Source: Rhynchopus sp. YZ270_cl-10
Lineage: Eukaryota > Euglenozoa > Diplonemea > Diplonemida > Diplonemidae
Assembly: GCA_964035575.1 (NCBI GenBank)
Contig: OZ037926.1
Span: 930,001 to 994,000, forward strand
Reading direction: 5' to 3'
DNA: 64,000 nucleotides
Positions 22,801 through 34,100 of this stretch are shown piece after piece (position 1 is the first letter of the stretch; each line of letters opens with the position of its first letter). The notes under the pieces are model-generated. The model was not told where the DNA came from and ran no database searches. It saw only the letters and a list, made by a program, of their open reading frames with translations. Both the position numbers and the translations under genes were made by a program.

Positions 22801-25800
22801 CTGTTGTGGGGTTCAATCATTAGCCAGGGTGACGAGAAGAAGCGGGAAGGGAAGAAGGACGTACGCGACCTTGAGAAGCACAAACGCATTGCGCACATGA
22901 ATGCGATGAAGGTCGGGACGAAGCATGGTGTGGACCTGGACAGCCTCACGCCGGAGGCACTGCTGGAGGTCTTCGACAACCCGACGCATGTGTCCAAGGA
23001 CACGGGTGTGTCCTCTGCTGTCACATCACTGCTCGCTGCCTTGAGCAAGGACAAGGACAAAGACAAGAACGACCCTGCACCGCCACCACACGAAGAGGAG
23101 TGCCCAGAAGAGGACGACGACGACGCAGATGTGACACCCAAGATCACCGAGGCCCTCGCCTTCCAGAAGAAAGCTGCGGAGGCTGTCGATCGGAAGGAGG
23201 ACCCCCTGACCGGGCTGCTCCTGCGGAAGGGCGATGTGCTGGCGAGGGAGCTGCAGGAGGCTTTGGTACCGGACACACGCGACGCCTTTGTGCTGCAGAT
23301 GCGGTGGCTGCTCAAGAACAAACGCACCTGCGCGAAGTGGGCCTTTTTTGCAGCACTTGAGACCTTCCCCGATGTGCGGCGCTGTCTTCTGCAGTACAAC
23401 ACACGACAGCTGCTTGAGGTCTTCAAGCACATCTGCGCATGGCATCTCTTTGAATCCTTACCTAACTTCCGCAAGATCCTCCCCAAGGACATCCGAGAGA
23501 AACCCACAGAAGCTGTTGCAGGGTTAGGCGCACCTACAGAGTCGACACGCCAGACGATGTCCGCCCTGAGCAATCTTCTTGACCCACCTGAACAGAGCTC
23601 TGCGTCGTTCTGGCGTGAGGCTGTCACATCTGATTTGTACCTCACTGTGACCTGTGAGTCCTTTGCAAAGCTGTTTCCGGGTAAGCCGTTGATGATTGTG
23701 AAGTTGATCCGGAATCCATATCTCCGTGCGTATCTGCGTGGGTTGAATGAGGTACAGATGTTGCGGTTCTTTGAGGTAGCGTCTGAATGGGTGCGACCTG
23801 GGGAGAAGTACTTCCGGTGTGCATCGATGTTTAACAACTGCAACCTGCGTATTGCAGAGATTGACTGCGAATCGTTCCTCGAAAGCAAACAGCTTCGTGT
23901 CAGTTTATGGAAGAACATTGAAGACCTTCTCGAGCTTGTTGCAACAAAGAAATGGAAGAAGCTTGGCAGAGAGTCTATTCTGCAGTACCTCCCGCACACT
24001 ATTGTTGCACGCATCAAATTCCAGACCCCACTGCAGATTGGACGCTACCTTGAGAAGATTGCAAGCGGAACACCAGCTTCACGTGGCTTTGTCGCAAGCC
24101 ACGCGCAATACGACAAGCTTCTTGGGATATCACGCAAGACGTCTACTCAGATTCCTCTCATCTTCCACCCTACCCTTGGCGACAGAGAGATGCGAGAACG
24201 CGTTGTGCTGGTCTCCCTAGAGCTCACCCAGGTGGATGTCAACAAATGCCATAAAGGACAGCTGAAGAGGAAGATCTCCCTCTCAGGCGTTGGGAGTGAG
24301 GAGCTGTTGGAGCTGCTTTTCGAGCATATGTCGGATGCGTCGATGCGCTTCTTCTTGAGTGTGTTGCAGTCGAAGCTGAACAACACCTTTTCGCTGAAGG
24401 TGCTGGACAAACTAGGTGATGACAGTGCATTTGACCTGCGTGCTGCCAAGCTTGACACCCACGCCTCTATCCTTGTGGGTGGCGTATCGGAGTTCAAAGG
24501 TGGCGACCCGGTCACCTCGCTTCCCAAAAAGGAGATCATCAGTCGCTACGGGAAACGCTCCCTCAACCACGTCCTCGAAAATTTCTCCGAAGGGCAGCTC
24601 CGTGCTCTCGTCGGCGATATTCTTTCAGTTTCTTGCAAAATCTACCCAGTATTTGTCTTCACAAAGCTTGTCCACATGGTTCCTTCTCTTCTCAACGGGC
24701 CAATGCGGGAAGTGGTCTGGGCATGGGACCCCGGGTTTATCAGTTTATTTGTTGAATCGCTTAGTAGTGTGGACGCCACAAAGCTTGACGAAGAAGGCAG
24801 CGATTCTGATGATAGCACACCTCGGCAACCCGCTATTGTTCTGTCTTCTACACGCAGTGGTGCGCAGTCTTCTCTGCGAACGTCTTTGGCTTCGTCTGCA
24901 CGCCCTAAACGACCCAGCCAATATGCAAGCAATCTGATGGAGAGTATAGACTACGACGAGGTTCGTCTTGAAGTTACACAGATGGTGACAGCCTTGAGAA
25001 AGGAGGTTTCAGTGCAGGAGACAGAGTTTCTTCGGAATATCGTAGGGACGGTACAGCGGTGTGCTGGGGATGTGATGTTGGCGGATATCTTTGAGTCTGC
25101 GGGGGTGTCGTTGCTTACCAATCCTGCCTTCGCAGTGATCCTTGCAGACGCAGACGAGGCCCAGCCAAAAAGTACAAAAAGGAGACGAAAGAAGAAGGGA
25201 ATGTCCTCAAATCCCTCTGTCCATTCGCAAGCATCGTCTGGGTCGTTGTCATCAAGGCAGTCATCTCCTCTGCAGGCCCCACCAGATGGCGGAGGTGTAC
25301 TCAGCTTTGAAACCCCCGACCACTCTAATGTGACCGTCTCTGTCAGCAAAAACATCGTAATAGATCTGCTTATGTCCAGCGCCGCAGAGCGTGACGGGCT
25401 TCTCCTTCTCCTCACAAGGCTTTCTTGTGAAACTGATTTATATGCATCACCGGGCGCACTAAACAACGACCTCCTTGTCAAAGATTCTGACACGCTTCTC
25501 AAAGCAATGTCACCACCGAATGTTTCTATTCCTGAAGACCCAATTTTGGGGTCAGTAGGGTCATCTGTGGTTCCTCCGTTACCTCCACTGTCTGGGTCTG
25601 GAGGGATTTCTGGGTTGCCGCGTATAAAGGATGAAGGAGATAAGGTGCTAACAAAATTGAAGCAGATTGCAAAATGGGGGCCTGATGCATTGCACCATGT
25701 GGTGGTGACGTGTTTGAATGCGATTACCTTTGCGGCGCCTGTAAAGCTGTTTCATGAAGTGGCCAAGGCGCTGCCGACGTTTGATCTGCGTGATGTGGTG

Positions 25801-26577
25801 AGCGGTCTGGCTGACAGACGCCTCTTCACCTTCTTCTTTGCTGATGTGCTTCTCCGCGGTATCGTCACCACTGCAGACGAGATTTACCCTAGCCAATCCT
25901 ACCGTTTAGCATGCCAATGGCTCCACCGCACACCACACCCTCCAGGACGTCTTGCAGAAGGAGTATGGAAGGCAACTTTCCTCAGAGAAGCGCTGCTTCT
26001 TTCCAACGGCATCTACCGCCGCCTTGTTGACAGTCTCAGAGGACTCAGCGAAGGCCAGCTTTTTCTTTGTTTAACCCAAGCAGAAAGGGTGTTTAAAGAA
26101 TGCAGTGTTGGGGTATACTTCCATTCGTACATCGTGAGGGTGAGGATGTTGATTACCAAGGGGGACGATGTGTTGGGAGACATTGGTGAAGCCTGGGGGA
26201 AGTGGTTGGTGTGGTATGAGATGGTGTGTGACCTGCGGGCGCGGGTTGCCGCAGTGCAGAACCAGGAGCGGTTTTGTCAGTTATTCTGCAACTTTGATAC
26301 TTCGCTTCTGTTAGCGAAATCCCCGCAGATTCTCGAGAACCACCTCAACGAGCTGCATATGGCACCACACCAACAGGAGCAGTTCCTCCGGTCTACAGCG
26401 GACGAAGTGCAGGCACACATCTTTGCATATGTCAATCCCAAGTCCTTCGGCCCTCCCGTCAGTCGCGTAACAAACATTAACGCACTCCAACACATCCGTA
26501 GCGCCTTCTGGAATTCCTTCAGAGATACACAAAAGATGGTCGCCCCGAACACAGCTCGCACCACTGCCTCCCAATAA
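19879..26577 (+). CDS. giant LSDAT (TRPM-type SLOG)-SLATT membrane protein, paralogue 1
   Basis: A 2232-aa protein. The N-terminal ~550 residues follow the TRPM-type SLOG (LSDAT) order: HPDKVLRRLG (73-82), PKGVIHVVG (128-136), AAKRTETCIVCNGSG, GHILALGIS, LTHHLVV, then PVVTVLVGG (509-517) and IVVEGSGGFADLL (536-548). Inserted before the last block is a knuckle with C402, C404, C416 and C418. Two membrane pairs follow, about 675-700/720-745 and 879-899/901-920. Between them GPKWVSLKSCAEKLLSEIYM and YRTRTKQY match the SLATT/DUF4231 signature; WWTGLG and LVEDTEN follow the second pair. A charged linker (about 1050-1090) leads to ~1100 residues of mostly helical, unrecognised sequence. LSDAT domains bind nucleotide-type ligands in TRPM and SLATT is a membrane effector in bacterial conflict systems (established); a ligand-gated membrane sensor is inference. 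The start is the first ATG after the pyrimidine tract. Confidence 0.85.
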   Translation: MNDGRGRVADLQEVRSPHAYPDDATQSSAPSYHNGTHLNAEVQEPRKHGSGDAFFAHLPDAGPIAATCLLNTHPDKVLRRLGIIEGHAISKFGHDELVFSAVQQKWLSCATHKAAKPWGFKRRWDKTPKGVIHVVGQALWIPAISDGKKTVDAVIKERVEREILRREDKERCKVPEVLSPYEEARLIEQYIVYSLPQAAKRTETCIVCNGSGRLADHIGLGVHSLQDEGVSGGVPVTEIRQGHILALGISNTFENLSPSLTHHLVVENDTTCTAEQEAPIGKREWIKVRTRQLGVGKVLKLKRGEENVDEPAGRRQSDIFEDGFNRDHFVLIEPDEEALGFFKWRRKRPECKGFVCQYAHDGDTHNTHPTFEVFQQDGMNATDLTLLSTPPPSLAALLRRVCQCGKDMAPLEVSRCVCGKMDYEHVSWHEKRRQLLALRKNGLLKSAEVIDHLAFYCCKVSSAVSRRDAEDFKHRLLVILSKGYSESFVSKNIRREDAKMRAPPRSHVPVVTVLVGGDLYEKFNIAKHIHRRWALIVVEGSGGFADLLCGIIDKVQHIVLKNMAKEIAKEKQEAGLTQEETAQEAQPSGASNSGNRKVTCAAGLDDFRVFLSGIDALTAEIIINGQVDIVRKGVSPQEVVRKVENALMGNEVLTKAWYLYALWLKNSERQERSYFFFEFLIITLSTALTALVVLGTFMELYWNRHDIEPPQMLPDEANLLLYLWMFLKWSVIILPIFLTGILAVSRIAQPGPKWVSLKSCAEKLLSEIYMYRTRTKQYSRRAVSKHIRSNIPPVYTTPEELLQQRAVEHIDSLSQCEVANVTLKPYKGPLPPPWIRSAGDSGYGLLAPDLYREIRLDHTIKSVDRRASITNIKFQTASNFVLVLNALGTLLAATAPYGFGEIAVWTILTVCLATNISKYIDDHRMSLVLKRLSTASYNLSNVSMWWTGLGASADKQVHRDSLVEDTENCILDLELLWGSIISQGDEKKREGKKDVRDLEKHKRIAHMNAMKVGTKHGVDLDSLTPEALLEVFDNPTHVSKDTGVSSAVTSLLAALSKDKDKDKNDPAPPPHEEECPEEDDDDADVTPKITEALAFQKKAAEAVDRKEDPLTGLLLRKGDVLARELQEALVPDTRDAFVLQMRWLLKNKRTCAKWAFFAALETFPDVRRCLLQYNTRQLLEVFKHICAWHLFESLPNFRKILPKDIREKPTEAVAGLGAPTESTRQTMSALSNLLDPPEQSSASFWREAVTSDLYLTVTCESFAKLFPGKPLMIVKLIRNPYLRAYLRGLNEVQMLRFFEVASEWVRPGEKYFRCASMFNNCNLRIAEIDCESFLESKQLRVSLWKNIEDLLELVATKKWKKLGRESILQYLPHTIVARIKFQTPLQIGRYLEKIASGTPASRGFVASHAQYDKLLGISRKTSTQIPLIFHPTLGDREMRERVVLVSLELTQVDVNKCHKGQLKRKISLSGVGSEELLELLFEHMSDASMRFFLSVLQSKLNNTFSLKVLDKLGDDSAFDLRAAKLDTHASILVGGVSEFKGGDPVTSLPKKEIISRYGKRSLNHVLENFSEGQLRALVGDILSVSCKIYPVFVFTKLVHMVPSLLNGPMREVVWAWDPGFISLFVESLSSVDATKLDEEGSDSDDSTPRQPAIVLSSTRSGAQSSLRTSLASSARPKRPSQYASNLMESIDYDEVRLEVTQMVTALRKEVSVQETEFLRNIVGTVQRCAGDVMLADIFESAGVSLLTNPAFAVILADADEAQPKSTKRRRKKKGMSSNPSVHSQASSGSLSSRQSSPLQAPPDGGGVLSFETPDHSNVTVSVSKNIVIDLLMSSAAERDGLLLLLTRLSCETDLYASPGALNNDLLVKDSDTLLKAMSPPNVSIPEDPILGSVGSSVVPPLPPLSGSGGISGLPRIKDEGDKVLTKLKQIAKWGPDALHHVVVTCLNAITFAAPVKLFHEVAKALPTFDLRDVVSGLADRRLFTFFFADVLLRGIVTTADEIYPSQSYRLACQWLHRTPHPPGRLAEGVWKATFLREALLLSNGIYRRLVDSLRGLSEGQLFLCLTQAERVFKECSVGVYFHSYIVRVRMLITKGDDVLGDIGEAWGKWLVWYEMVCDLRARVAAVQNQERFCQLFCNFDTSLLLAKSPQILENHLNELHMAPHQQEQFLRSTADEVQAHIFAYVNPKSFGPPVSRVTNINALQHIRSAFWNSFRDTQKMVAPNTARTTASQ

Positions 26578-27103
26578 AGAATTCCTTTTAAAGCAACCAA
26601 GGAAACGGAAAAAGGCGTGAAGTGACGTGGCTGACCGTTTTTTCAGATGATCGAAAATGAATGGTTATTTACAAATGGTTTTTTTTTTGTTCCCTACGGG
26701 TTGTAGGTGTCGGGGTAGGGAAAGAGATATTCCCAGGGGAGGGTTATGCCTGGTGGGGGTTGGGGATGTTATGACATTGTTTGTGGAATGTCTTTTTTTT
26801 GGATGTGTTTTGCACAGAGAGTGATTCATCTTTCAAGTTTTCCTTCTTTTGTCTTTGTGGTGTTCCAAAAAATGCCTTTTCGATTGTGTGTGCACATCCA
26901 ATGCATTTTCCCCCATTTTTGGTACACTGTCATGAAAGGGCTTTGTGTTTGCAAGTTGCATACTTTTTACCAAACTCTTCCCATCCCGATAGGGATGTTT
27001 TTATTTTACTTTGTGATATTGCCTTCCTTGGTTTGAAATGGGTTCACGAGCAGAACTATCTTCAAAATATCCCGTGTGTCCCTTTAGAAGGAGAATATTG
27101 CCA

Positions 27104-27145
27104 ATGCCTGCGTCCGCCAATGAACGGTGAGGCGTTTGCACTTTT
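27104..27145 (+). repeat. H3 hairpin element with extended loop
   Basis: ATGCCTGCGTCC and GAGGCGTTTGCACTT flank an extra GCCAATGAACGGT-like insert in the loop. The family's arms are kept although the loop is longer, which fits a structural rather than a sequence constraint. Confidence 0.6.
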
Positions 27146-27157
27146 AATTTTCTCTTT

Positions 27158-27192
27158 ATTGTGCGCAAGAGGCACACATTCATCTTTCAGGC
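27158..27192 (+). repeat. H2 hairpin element
   Basis: TGTGCGCAAGAGGCACACAT then TCATCTTTCAGG. The stem is TGTGC/GCACA with an AAGAG-type loop, and the family tail CATTCATCTTTCA is present. Confidence 0.65.
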
Positions 27193-27675
27193 TTTTCTTT
27201 TTTTGTATTCAGTCTCTGTTTAGGTTGTGTATGCGTAGGGAAGGGGGGAAGGTTGTGTTGACAACAGCACTGCGTTTTTTAATGAGTTCACATCCACTGA
27301 AGGTGTTGAGGGTTGTCTACAGTATAAAAAAAAAGCGTGCCTTCACTCCTCAAGGAGAATGGGTTCGTCACCCCTTCTTTCACTTTCCCCACAGTGTCTT
27401 GGACATTTTTTTTTTTTGTCTAAAAAAGTATTGCCAGTTGGGAGGAGGGGGATCAAAACAAAGCTCACAACTCTGGCCAATAATCGGTTGTGTACCACCC
27501 CCTTTCGCACTGCGGTGCAATCCATTAGGTTGCCTTTGTACACCTTCTGTTGCCCGCAGGGTACATTGTGATATTCATCCAAATCGCTGACATTGTGAAT
27601 GGGTGTTGGAGGTGCATCAATAAGCTCCATTTATTGGGTGGAAGGGGTCAACCTGCTTTCCCCGAGCGTGTTAGG

Positions 27676-27720
27676 TAAGGTGACTAAGCCAACGTGACGC
27701 TTAGATTCATGTTACCATTT
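27676..27720 (+). repeat. H1 hairpin element
   Basis: GGTGACTAAGC, loop CAACGTGAC, GCTTAG, then ATTCATGTTACC. The stem is perfect while the loop differs from the usual ACGAGAG. Confidence 0.65.
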
Positions 27721-28184
27721 TCTTTTTTTTGCTTTATTGCCAAACAGTTCTAACACTTATGATATAACCTCTGTGTTTTCGGGGAACACAGTTTTCCCTC
27801 CCCCCCTTATTCAGAAAACCTGTGTTGCTTCTCCTGGACAGAACATACTGTCGTTATTTTCCATTTCAAAAAGCCCCTCCCCACAATTGTGTGATAACGA
27901 GTAGTAAGTTAACATCCCATCAAAAAAGAACGGGCGGGGGTTTTTTTTTCTTCTCTTGTTACAGACCATATTCCCTCCCTTCTCCCTCACTGTGGGGCTC
28001 ATTTCAGTTCCACAGTTTACATTTCGCCGTGGTGCACACTCCAAACATAACTAAAAGTAATTAGCCCACTGCCACTACTGTGCCATGCGTTAGCACTTTG
28101 CGCATTCTCGTTTTTTTGTTGGAAAATTCCACAACACAGTGTCTCCACCCTACCACCACCCGAAAATTTTTAACTTTATCCAAA

Positions 28185-31100
28185 ATGACGTCAAATTTGT
28201 CGAATTTTCGAAGCAAGGCAATGAAACAGATGCAAGAGATCACTGGCTACGTGGGGACGCTGCAGGAGGACATGGCAGATGGCATTGACAATGTGCTCCA
28301 GTGGGACTTGACGGGGCGGAAGGGGACAGACAAGCCTCACGACTTCTTTGGCGAGCTTTCTGAGGGGTTTGCACAGCCCGTGAGTGTCGCGTGCACGACA
28401 CATACACATCCGGATACACTGCTGCGCAGGCTGGGGGTCATTGAGGGGAGGGGCACTTTGAGTAAGAACCGCCGCTGCTTCTTTGATGCGCGGGTTGGGG
28501 CGTGGCTGTACGAGGACACACACATCCCTGTGGGCAACCCGCAGGACATATTACACCGGTCTGACCGGCACCCCAAGGGTATCATTCAAGTGGTCGGGAG
28601 TTTGAAGGACGTCATGTCGCGCGCACCTAAGCAGGCAACGAAGATCATCGACACCTCCTCGGACACTTCACTGCGCGATTTGGTGGACCCTACGGTGGTG
28701 TTTCAGTCGCAGGATTTGGTGCAGAAGATTCATATTGAGAAGCTGAGGAAGCAGCAGGAGTTGAAGCACTTGGATGAACATTCCAACAAGACCGCACCCG
28801 ACAACGTGGAGACAGCACAACACAAACGACGCCCCCGCCAAACAGAACGACCAGCCACCGCCGAGCGACTCGACTGCCTCAAGCTCTACCAACAATACCT
28901 CAGCAAGGGAGTCGTCGACGCTGCCCGCCGCACCGAATCCTGCATCATCGCACCAGGCGACGGCAAGATCAGTGTCTTCCTTGCTTCCGGGGTCGAATCA
29001 AAACAGGACAAAGGAGTAGGCGGCATCCAGAACACCGAAATCCGCCCCACCCACACCCTCCTCATCGGCGTCTCCGCGCATGGTGACGATCTGTACGACC
29101 GTGACTGCCCAAAGCCACGCCGTTTAAATGAGTTTTTCACCCACCACATCGTTGTCGAACGCAATACCCAACCAGACGAGGTTGAGGAGATTGATGATGA
29201 AACCTTTGGCATTGCGACACCGGTTCAGGGATTGAAGATTGATGGCCTGCACACCCAGGCGAGGGTTGCAAAACGGCTGACAGAGAAGCTGAGGAACGAG
29301 AAGAACTTCTTTAGTTTTGGCGCCTCAAAGACGCAATCGTGTACGGGGTTTCGGTGTTCTCACGTTTTTGGGGATGGGAGTCCGATTGTAGAGGATGCGG
29401 ACGGGCATCCTTTACACTGTCGTGTACGAGACATCTCTTCATGCGACGGCTTTGAGGAGCCAAACGAAGACGAGAACAACAACAACAACAACAACAACAA
29501 CATTGCCTTCTACTCCTCAGATGAGGAAGACGAAGAAGACGAAGAGTACTATGAAGATGACTCCTCCTACACCAACAGCCGCCCCGGTACAGCGCACCTC
29601 GGTGACAGCAAACATCTGACAGAAGAAGAGCAAGAAGCCCTCAGAGTGAAGCTGCTTTGCCGCAGAAAACGGCTTCAAAAATTGAAAGATTTTGACACCC
29701 GCTTTGTGGATTCGCTCCCCCCAGCGGGGTGGGAGTTGTGTAGGAGGTTATGTGAATGTGGAGCGGAGTTGGGTCCGTTTGATGTGGCGCGGTGTGTTTG
29801 TGGGAAGTATGATTTTCAGCATATCCCGCGGGAGGTGAAGCGGAACCGCAAGAAGGCGTTGTCACGGTACATCAAGGACCAGAAGTACCTCCTCTTTGCA
29901 GCCTTCATGGCGTGCCCTGTGGAGCGTACACCTACCAAGCATGAGTTGCATCGGTACACAGCGGATCTGCTGACTGTTTTATCACAGGGGTTCCACCCAG
30001 ATACTGACAGAAATAAGTATTTGAAGCGCAACCCGCCACGTAGACATAATTTACCTGTAATTTCAGTGTTGTTTGGCGGAACGCACATCGAAAAATTTCA
30101 CCTAATATCGCACGTACAAAAGAGGTGGCCAATCATTGTGATAGAGGGGTCCGGAGGATATGCAGACGTGTTGTGCAGCATTATCAATAAGGTGCGGCAG
30201 ATCGTGAAGGTGAGCAACGTGGTGTCAACGAAGGCAGGGGCAGAGGGTGGACCTGATAAGGACAAAGCGCAGAAGGGGCAGGTAAACCAGGCAGGGCTTG
30301 ATGAATACAGAAAATTCCTTTCCGGTATTGATTCGACGACGGCAGAGATTCTCGTGAACGGCCATGTTGAGCTCATTAAGAAACACTCCAAAACGAATGA
30401 ATTTACCCGCAAGCTAGAGAACTGCCTCAACGGGAACGAAACCCTCGAAAAAGCCTGGGTGCTCTACAGCAAATGGGGCTACAACGCGGAGATACAGCGC
30501 CAACGGTACTTCTGGTTCAACCTCCTTATTGTCGTTATGGCGGTCATCACGACTGCAGCAAGCGTTACACAGTCGTTTGTCCTGCTTCTATACGAAGACT
30601 CCGCACCACCCGATATGTTTAATCAGCCACAACTCACCTGGATTATCCTTCGCTGGTCGGTTATCACCCTTCCGATCGTTTCAACGTTGTTTCAGGCGAT
30701 TGCGAATCGGTATGCTTCTGGTCCTAAATGGGTGCGGTTGAAGTGTGCGTCGGAGAAGCTTTTATCTGAGATCTATAAGTACCGGACGACTACTTTGGAG
30801 TATGCGTCCAATCGGTTGAAAACTAGGGTGGATCGGAATCCTGATGCGAAGGACGACGACTCGCCTGCGTTCTCGAGTAGAGAGGAGCTGCTTCAGCAGC
30901 GCTGCCACGCATTGACAGACTTTCTCTCTGACTCTGAGGTTGCCAATGTCACGCTCTCGCCGTATGAAGGTTCGCTCCCTCCGAAGCACATCCGCAGGAA
31001 CGGTGACGACGGCTTCTCCGAGCTAGGCCCAGACCGCTACATCCGCATCCGTCTTGAAACCAAAACCCTCGACCTCCAGGAGCGAGCCCTCCGAGAGGGC

Positions 31101-34100
31101 CGCACCGTCTCCATCGCCGTCTTCCTGATCAACCTCTGCAACGCTGTCGGCACCATGATGGCTGCCCTCGCAGCCTACGGTCTAGGGTACATGCAGGCCT
31201 GGGTTGCGCTGACCACCGCACTGTCGTCCTCCTTCATTCGGTGGCTCGACTTCTCAAGATTAGCATACCTAAACAACAAAATGAACGTCACAGTGAACAA
31301 CCTCGGCTCCGTAGTTGTATGGTGGTCCGGTCAAGGTGCTAACGCCGACAACAAAGAAGACAGAGACAGACTGGTTGAGGACACAGAGAACTTCATCTTG
31401 GAGGAGACCCTGCTCTGGGGGAAGATCATCCACGGGACAAAAGAGTCCAACAGCGTTGACGGCGACGCTTCTGCAAACAGCAAGAATACAACAAAATGCA
31501 GTTCCGAAAAGAAGAAGCTCAAATGCCTTGGCGCAAAGTATGGCATTGAACTGGAAGACCTGGAATGTGATAAACTGTACGAGGCTTTGGACAAACCCTC
31601 GGGGAGCACCTCAAAAGGCGTGAAGGAGGCGATGACCAAGCTTGCACAGCTCGGTCTCGCACCGGTGTACAAGAAGCCTGTGGTGGAGGAGCCACCGCCA
31701 CAGCCCACTGTCACGCCAACGGCGCCGCACGACTCTGTGATCACATCAGAGATCCTGCAGTGCCTTAGGTTTCATCAGACAAAGTCGCGCTTCTTGACAC
31801 TGCTGCTGCGTGTGAACAATCATAGAAAGGCGATCAATTCTTGGTCGATCCTTAATGCCACGAAGGAGTTCCCCGAACTGCACCGCCAGGTTAAGGACAT
31901 GCGCACACGGAACCTCCTCGAGGTGGTCAAATCGCTTGCCGTCGACGCAATCTTCGACTACTTCCTGCAGGACGCACACTACTCATCCATGTCCACCATG
32001 ACACAGAAGCGCTTTGTCCCGAAGCGTGCACAGCTCCTCCTCCGCAGCGAGCACGACACAGACGAATGCTACTCACAGGAGAGCCTCATCTCTGATCTGC
32101 GTGCGTTGGCACGCATGGAGCACGCCTCTGCACTCAACAGTACAGGGATCCTCAACGTCATCAAAGACCCCGACATCAAGAAGATGCTGAGGAAGCTGCC
32201 CGAGCCCATCTGGACAAGCATGCGCGATGCAGCTGTCTCGTTGTGGAACTTCCCTGCAGAGGCGGCGCTGATGTCGCGTGACCACTCCACAGCAGTGTTG
32301 CTGGAGGACGTCACCGAGCTCATTGCCGAGCTCGATGTCGACGATTTGCTGCAAAACTTCGAGACCCGTGTCAAGATCTGGGCGCGTGCACCGTCGTACT
32401 TCTCAGAAAGCTCCTCCGCAGCACTCTCCAAGCAGCAACTGATGCAGGACCTTCCCATCACAGTCACACGCTACCTCGAGCGCCGCAGTGCGTTGCAAAT
32501 ACAAAAGTACTTTGTGCAGTTCTCACGCGGCACCGAAGCAGCGCGTGTCTTCCGCCAGGTCCACCACAAATTCGACCGTCAGCTCGCCAACCACCACAAC
32601 GGCGCCGTCTTCCACCCTGCAGGAGACCTCGAGCTGCGTGAACGCGTTGTTTTGTCATGCGAGCTTCTCGACCAAATCGCGATCAACCGGCAGTCCCGCG
32701 GTGCGTTGATGAAGAAGCTGAAGATCTGCACGGTGTACAACGAACAGGTCAACAAGATCTTTTTGAATATGACGGAGACGGAGTTCAAGTTTCTTCTCTC
32801 CACTATACAGGCGAAGATGAACAACACCTATGCGTCACGCCTCCTGGACCGTGCGGCGGATGAGATCAACTCTTTCGACTGCCGGAAAGCTATTCCTTCC
32901 TCTGAGGCACTCAAGCTTGTCAACCGTCTGAAGGAGTTCCAACGCATGCAGATGTACTCTCGCGACGTCGACGACGACAAAGCAAACCTACCCCACGCCA
33001 CACCACCCCAGGAGGAGACCAACTCCGCTGCCTCCACGTACTCCGGCTTCAGCGTTGCCTCCTTATCACGCAAGCAGATCTTCTCCATGCTCGACTACAG
33101 ATCCCTCATCAAGCAGGTCTCCCCGCTCACCGAGGACCAGATCAAAGAGCTTCTCCTCGTCCTCCTCGGCCTCTCTGCGCGGTCCTACCCGATTCTCGTC
33201 TTCTCAAAAATCCGTGAAGTCATGCCAGTACTAAACGCACCACACATCAACGATGTCGTGCAAGACTTTGACCCAGAGTTTATCGACAACCTCATATATG
33301 TTGCATGGAACGGAGTGGTGCCGATCAGATCGCTTTCGGAGATGGCGGCGAAGGATGTGGACTCTGTGGGCACGGAGGATGTGATTGAGGTGGTGAGCAG
33401 CAATCTGGAGGTGTGTGAAGGGTTGACCTCTTTGCGTGATTCCGGGCGGAAGACGGGGATGAGCGAGGCTGATGTCACTGCAATGCTGCTGCAGCTTCTG
33501 AACACCGTGATTGACTTAGGAGGGGATCGCATGACGTCTGTAAGCTTTGAGTCTGCAGGGGTCTCATCAGGCTTTCCGCACGACCTGCAGAAGATGTTCC
33601 CTGGTCCTACTGAGCGGCAGGAGCTCCTCGAGCTTCTCGAGACCCTGCCCACCCTCGAGTTGCACCATCTCTTCTATGTCTCAGGGGAGGGCGATACGCT
33701 CAAGACAGCAGACGAACTCTTCGCAAATCTCTTCGCAGACGGCAGCCAGGCGCAGAACACAGAACGCTTTCCACATGCCTTCCTCGCATTGTCCACCATC
33801 AAGGCAATGGATGACAGAAAATTCACCCAAATTCTTGCGCATCTCTTGATCGAGCTTACCATTGAGACGCCGTTGCGGATGTTCCACGATTTGGCATCAC
33901 GCATATCGATGTTTGATGTGCGGGATGTCTTCTGTGGATATGATTGTCGAAGGTCGCTCTTTATTTTCGTTTTTGAGACCTTCCTAGCGCCGGGCTGTGT
34001 CAACAATGCCTGCGATATCATCATCTCAGAGGGTGTTGAGCTTGTTGAGAATTGGATCAACCGCAAGATAGGCGACATCCGCATTCCTCGTCAGGAGACA

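Larger units (their letters stand above)
26578..28184. other. intergenic region between the two giant genes
   Basis: No convincing gene is seen. It holds an H3 copy with a longer inner loop (27104-27145), an H2 copy (27158-27192) and an H1 copy (27676-27720). The rest is T-rich, with long T runs near 27408-27417 and 27945-27954. A pyrimidine-rich stretch (27955-27990) precedes the second giant gene. Confidence 0.55.

Noticed and set aside
22320-24017. 565-codon minus-strand frame inside the first giant gene
   Set aside because: Shadow frame, Ser/Arg-rich, overlapping conserved membrane and linker sequence on the other strand.
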